From Osmia lignaria lignaria (lineage: Eukaryota > Arthropoda > Insecta > Hymenoptera > Megachilidae), in contig NW_027478171.1 in assembly GCF_051020975.1 (NCBI RefSeq), positions 3,038,001-3,102,000 on the forward strand: 64,000 nt of DNA. Direction: 5' to 3'. Below, in pieces: positions 63,771-64,000 of the stretch; positions within the stretch are counted from its first letter, which is position 1; every line of letters starts with the position of its first letter. Below the pieces are notes generated by a model, which was not told the DNA's origin, did no database searches, and saw nothing but the letters and a program-made list of their open reading frames with translations. A program made the translations under genes and the position numbers.

Positions 63771-64000
63771 TTGCAGATATATCTCAAGGGAAGGGGCCTG
63801 ACGGACATATTTCGAGATATTTCTTCTTCTTGTTATTCTTCTTCTGCACAGCTAAGCTGGAAGTGGCATTTACAGCTCGCAATAGTGCAGAGTTATCTCA
63901 AAGAAAGGGGCCACGGTGTTTCTGTATCCCTATTATGTTGGTGCGGCTTCGGAACTTTTAAATATCTCGATATATCTCGAAAACTACGCTTCTGATCAAA
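63771..64000 (+). repeat. Partial monomer at right edge
   Basis: First 230 bases of a type-B copy with TTGTTATTC and TTTACAGC, cut at TGATCAAA. The array therefore continues to the right. Confidence 0.95.

Larger units (their letters stand above)
1..64000 (+). repeat. 322-bp satellite DNA array, head to tail, fills the window
   Basis: The same unit recurs from first to last base. Taking the TTG of the TTGCAGAT-type motif as the start, copies begin at 60, 382, 704 and so on every 322 bases to 39022, then 39329 to 42549, 42856 to 47686, and 47993 to 63771; the three short steps are 307 bases. That gives 198 complete monomers (195 of 322 bp, 3 of 307 bp) plus two edge fragments. Orientation never changes and nothing is inserted. 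Copies differ mostly by substitutions shared among subsets, which is the pattern expected from unequal crossover and gene conversion (concerted evolution). The family is not recognised by name. Arrays like this usually lie in centromeric or other heterochromatin; that location is inference. Confidence 0.98.

Noticed and set aside
60..63995. About 190 short plus-strand reading frames of 74 codons (and 84-codon versions such as 6822-7076 and 33226-33480)
   Set aside because: All are the same satellite frame, starting at TTG with no ATG. The longer versions arise from single changes in the stop codon (CTGATC to CGGATC) or by extension upstream. No domain and no constraint are visible.
1..64000. 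CRISPR array
   Set aside because: The repeats are 322 bp with no separate unique spacers, and no cas gene is present.
1..64000. Transposon, LTR or SINE/LINE tandem origin
   Set aside because: No terminal repeats, poly-A tail, target-site duplications or recognisable transposase or polymerase coding were found in the monomer or anywhere in the window.
1..64000. Bacterial or plasmid origin
   Set aside because: 198 tandem monomers with no genes over 64 kb does not fit a prokaryotic replicon; the pattern is that of eukaryotic satellite DNA.

Overview
The whole 64 kb window is one uninterrupted head-to-tail satellite DNA array. Counting from base 60, it holds 198 complete monomers: 195 of exactly 322 bp and 3 of 307 bp. 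They are flanked by a 59-base partial copy at the left edge and a 230-base partial copy at the right edge, so the array continues past both ends. All copies point the same way. I found no transposon, unique gene, RNA gene, CRISPR array, inversion or non-satellite sequence. One monomer (704-1025) is about 40% G+C by hand count (129 of 322).

The organism is a eukaryote. Long homogeneous arrays of 300-bp-scale AT-rich monomers with higher-order structure are typical of centromeric, pericentromeric or other heterochromatic satellites. The species and chromosome cannot be read from the sequence. An arthropod origin is only an impression.

Layout. At 1-16 kb there is a mixed zone with local 3-, 6- and 7-monomer duplications. 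At 16-21.2 kb an 8-monomer block (2,576 bp) is present twice in tandem, almost unchanged. At 21-30 kb shorter 3-, 8-, 11-, 14- and 15-monomer relationships overlap. At 30-64 kb a second subfamily dominates, interleaved every few monomers with a distinctive third class, and two 11-monomer units of about 3.5 kb are each tandemly duplicated with only about four differences seen per pair. The three 307-bp monomers share one 15-bp deletion that was copied by these block duplications.

Within the monomer there is structure beyond the tandem period: a diverged internal duplication at offset 114 bp; up to seven copies of the hexamer GAGATA/TATCTC on the two strands; a perfect 24-nt mirror repeat; and two loci where subgroups carry base changes that make small hairpins more perfect. 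A 74-codon frame is open in 190 of 199 repeats. It starts at TTG, changes amino acids freely and is best read as a by-product of the repeat, so no protein-coding gene is called.
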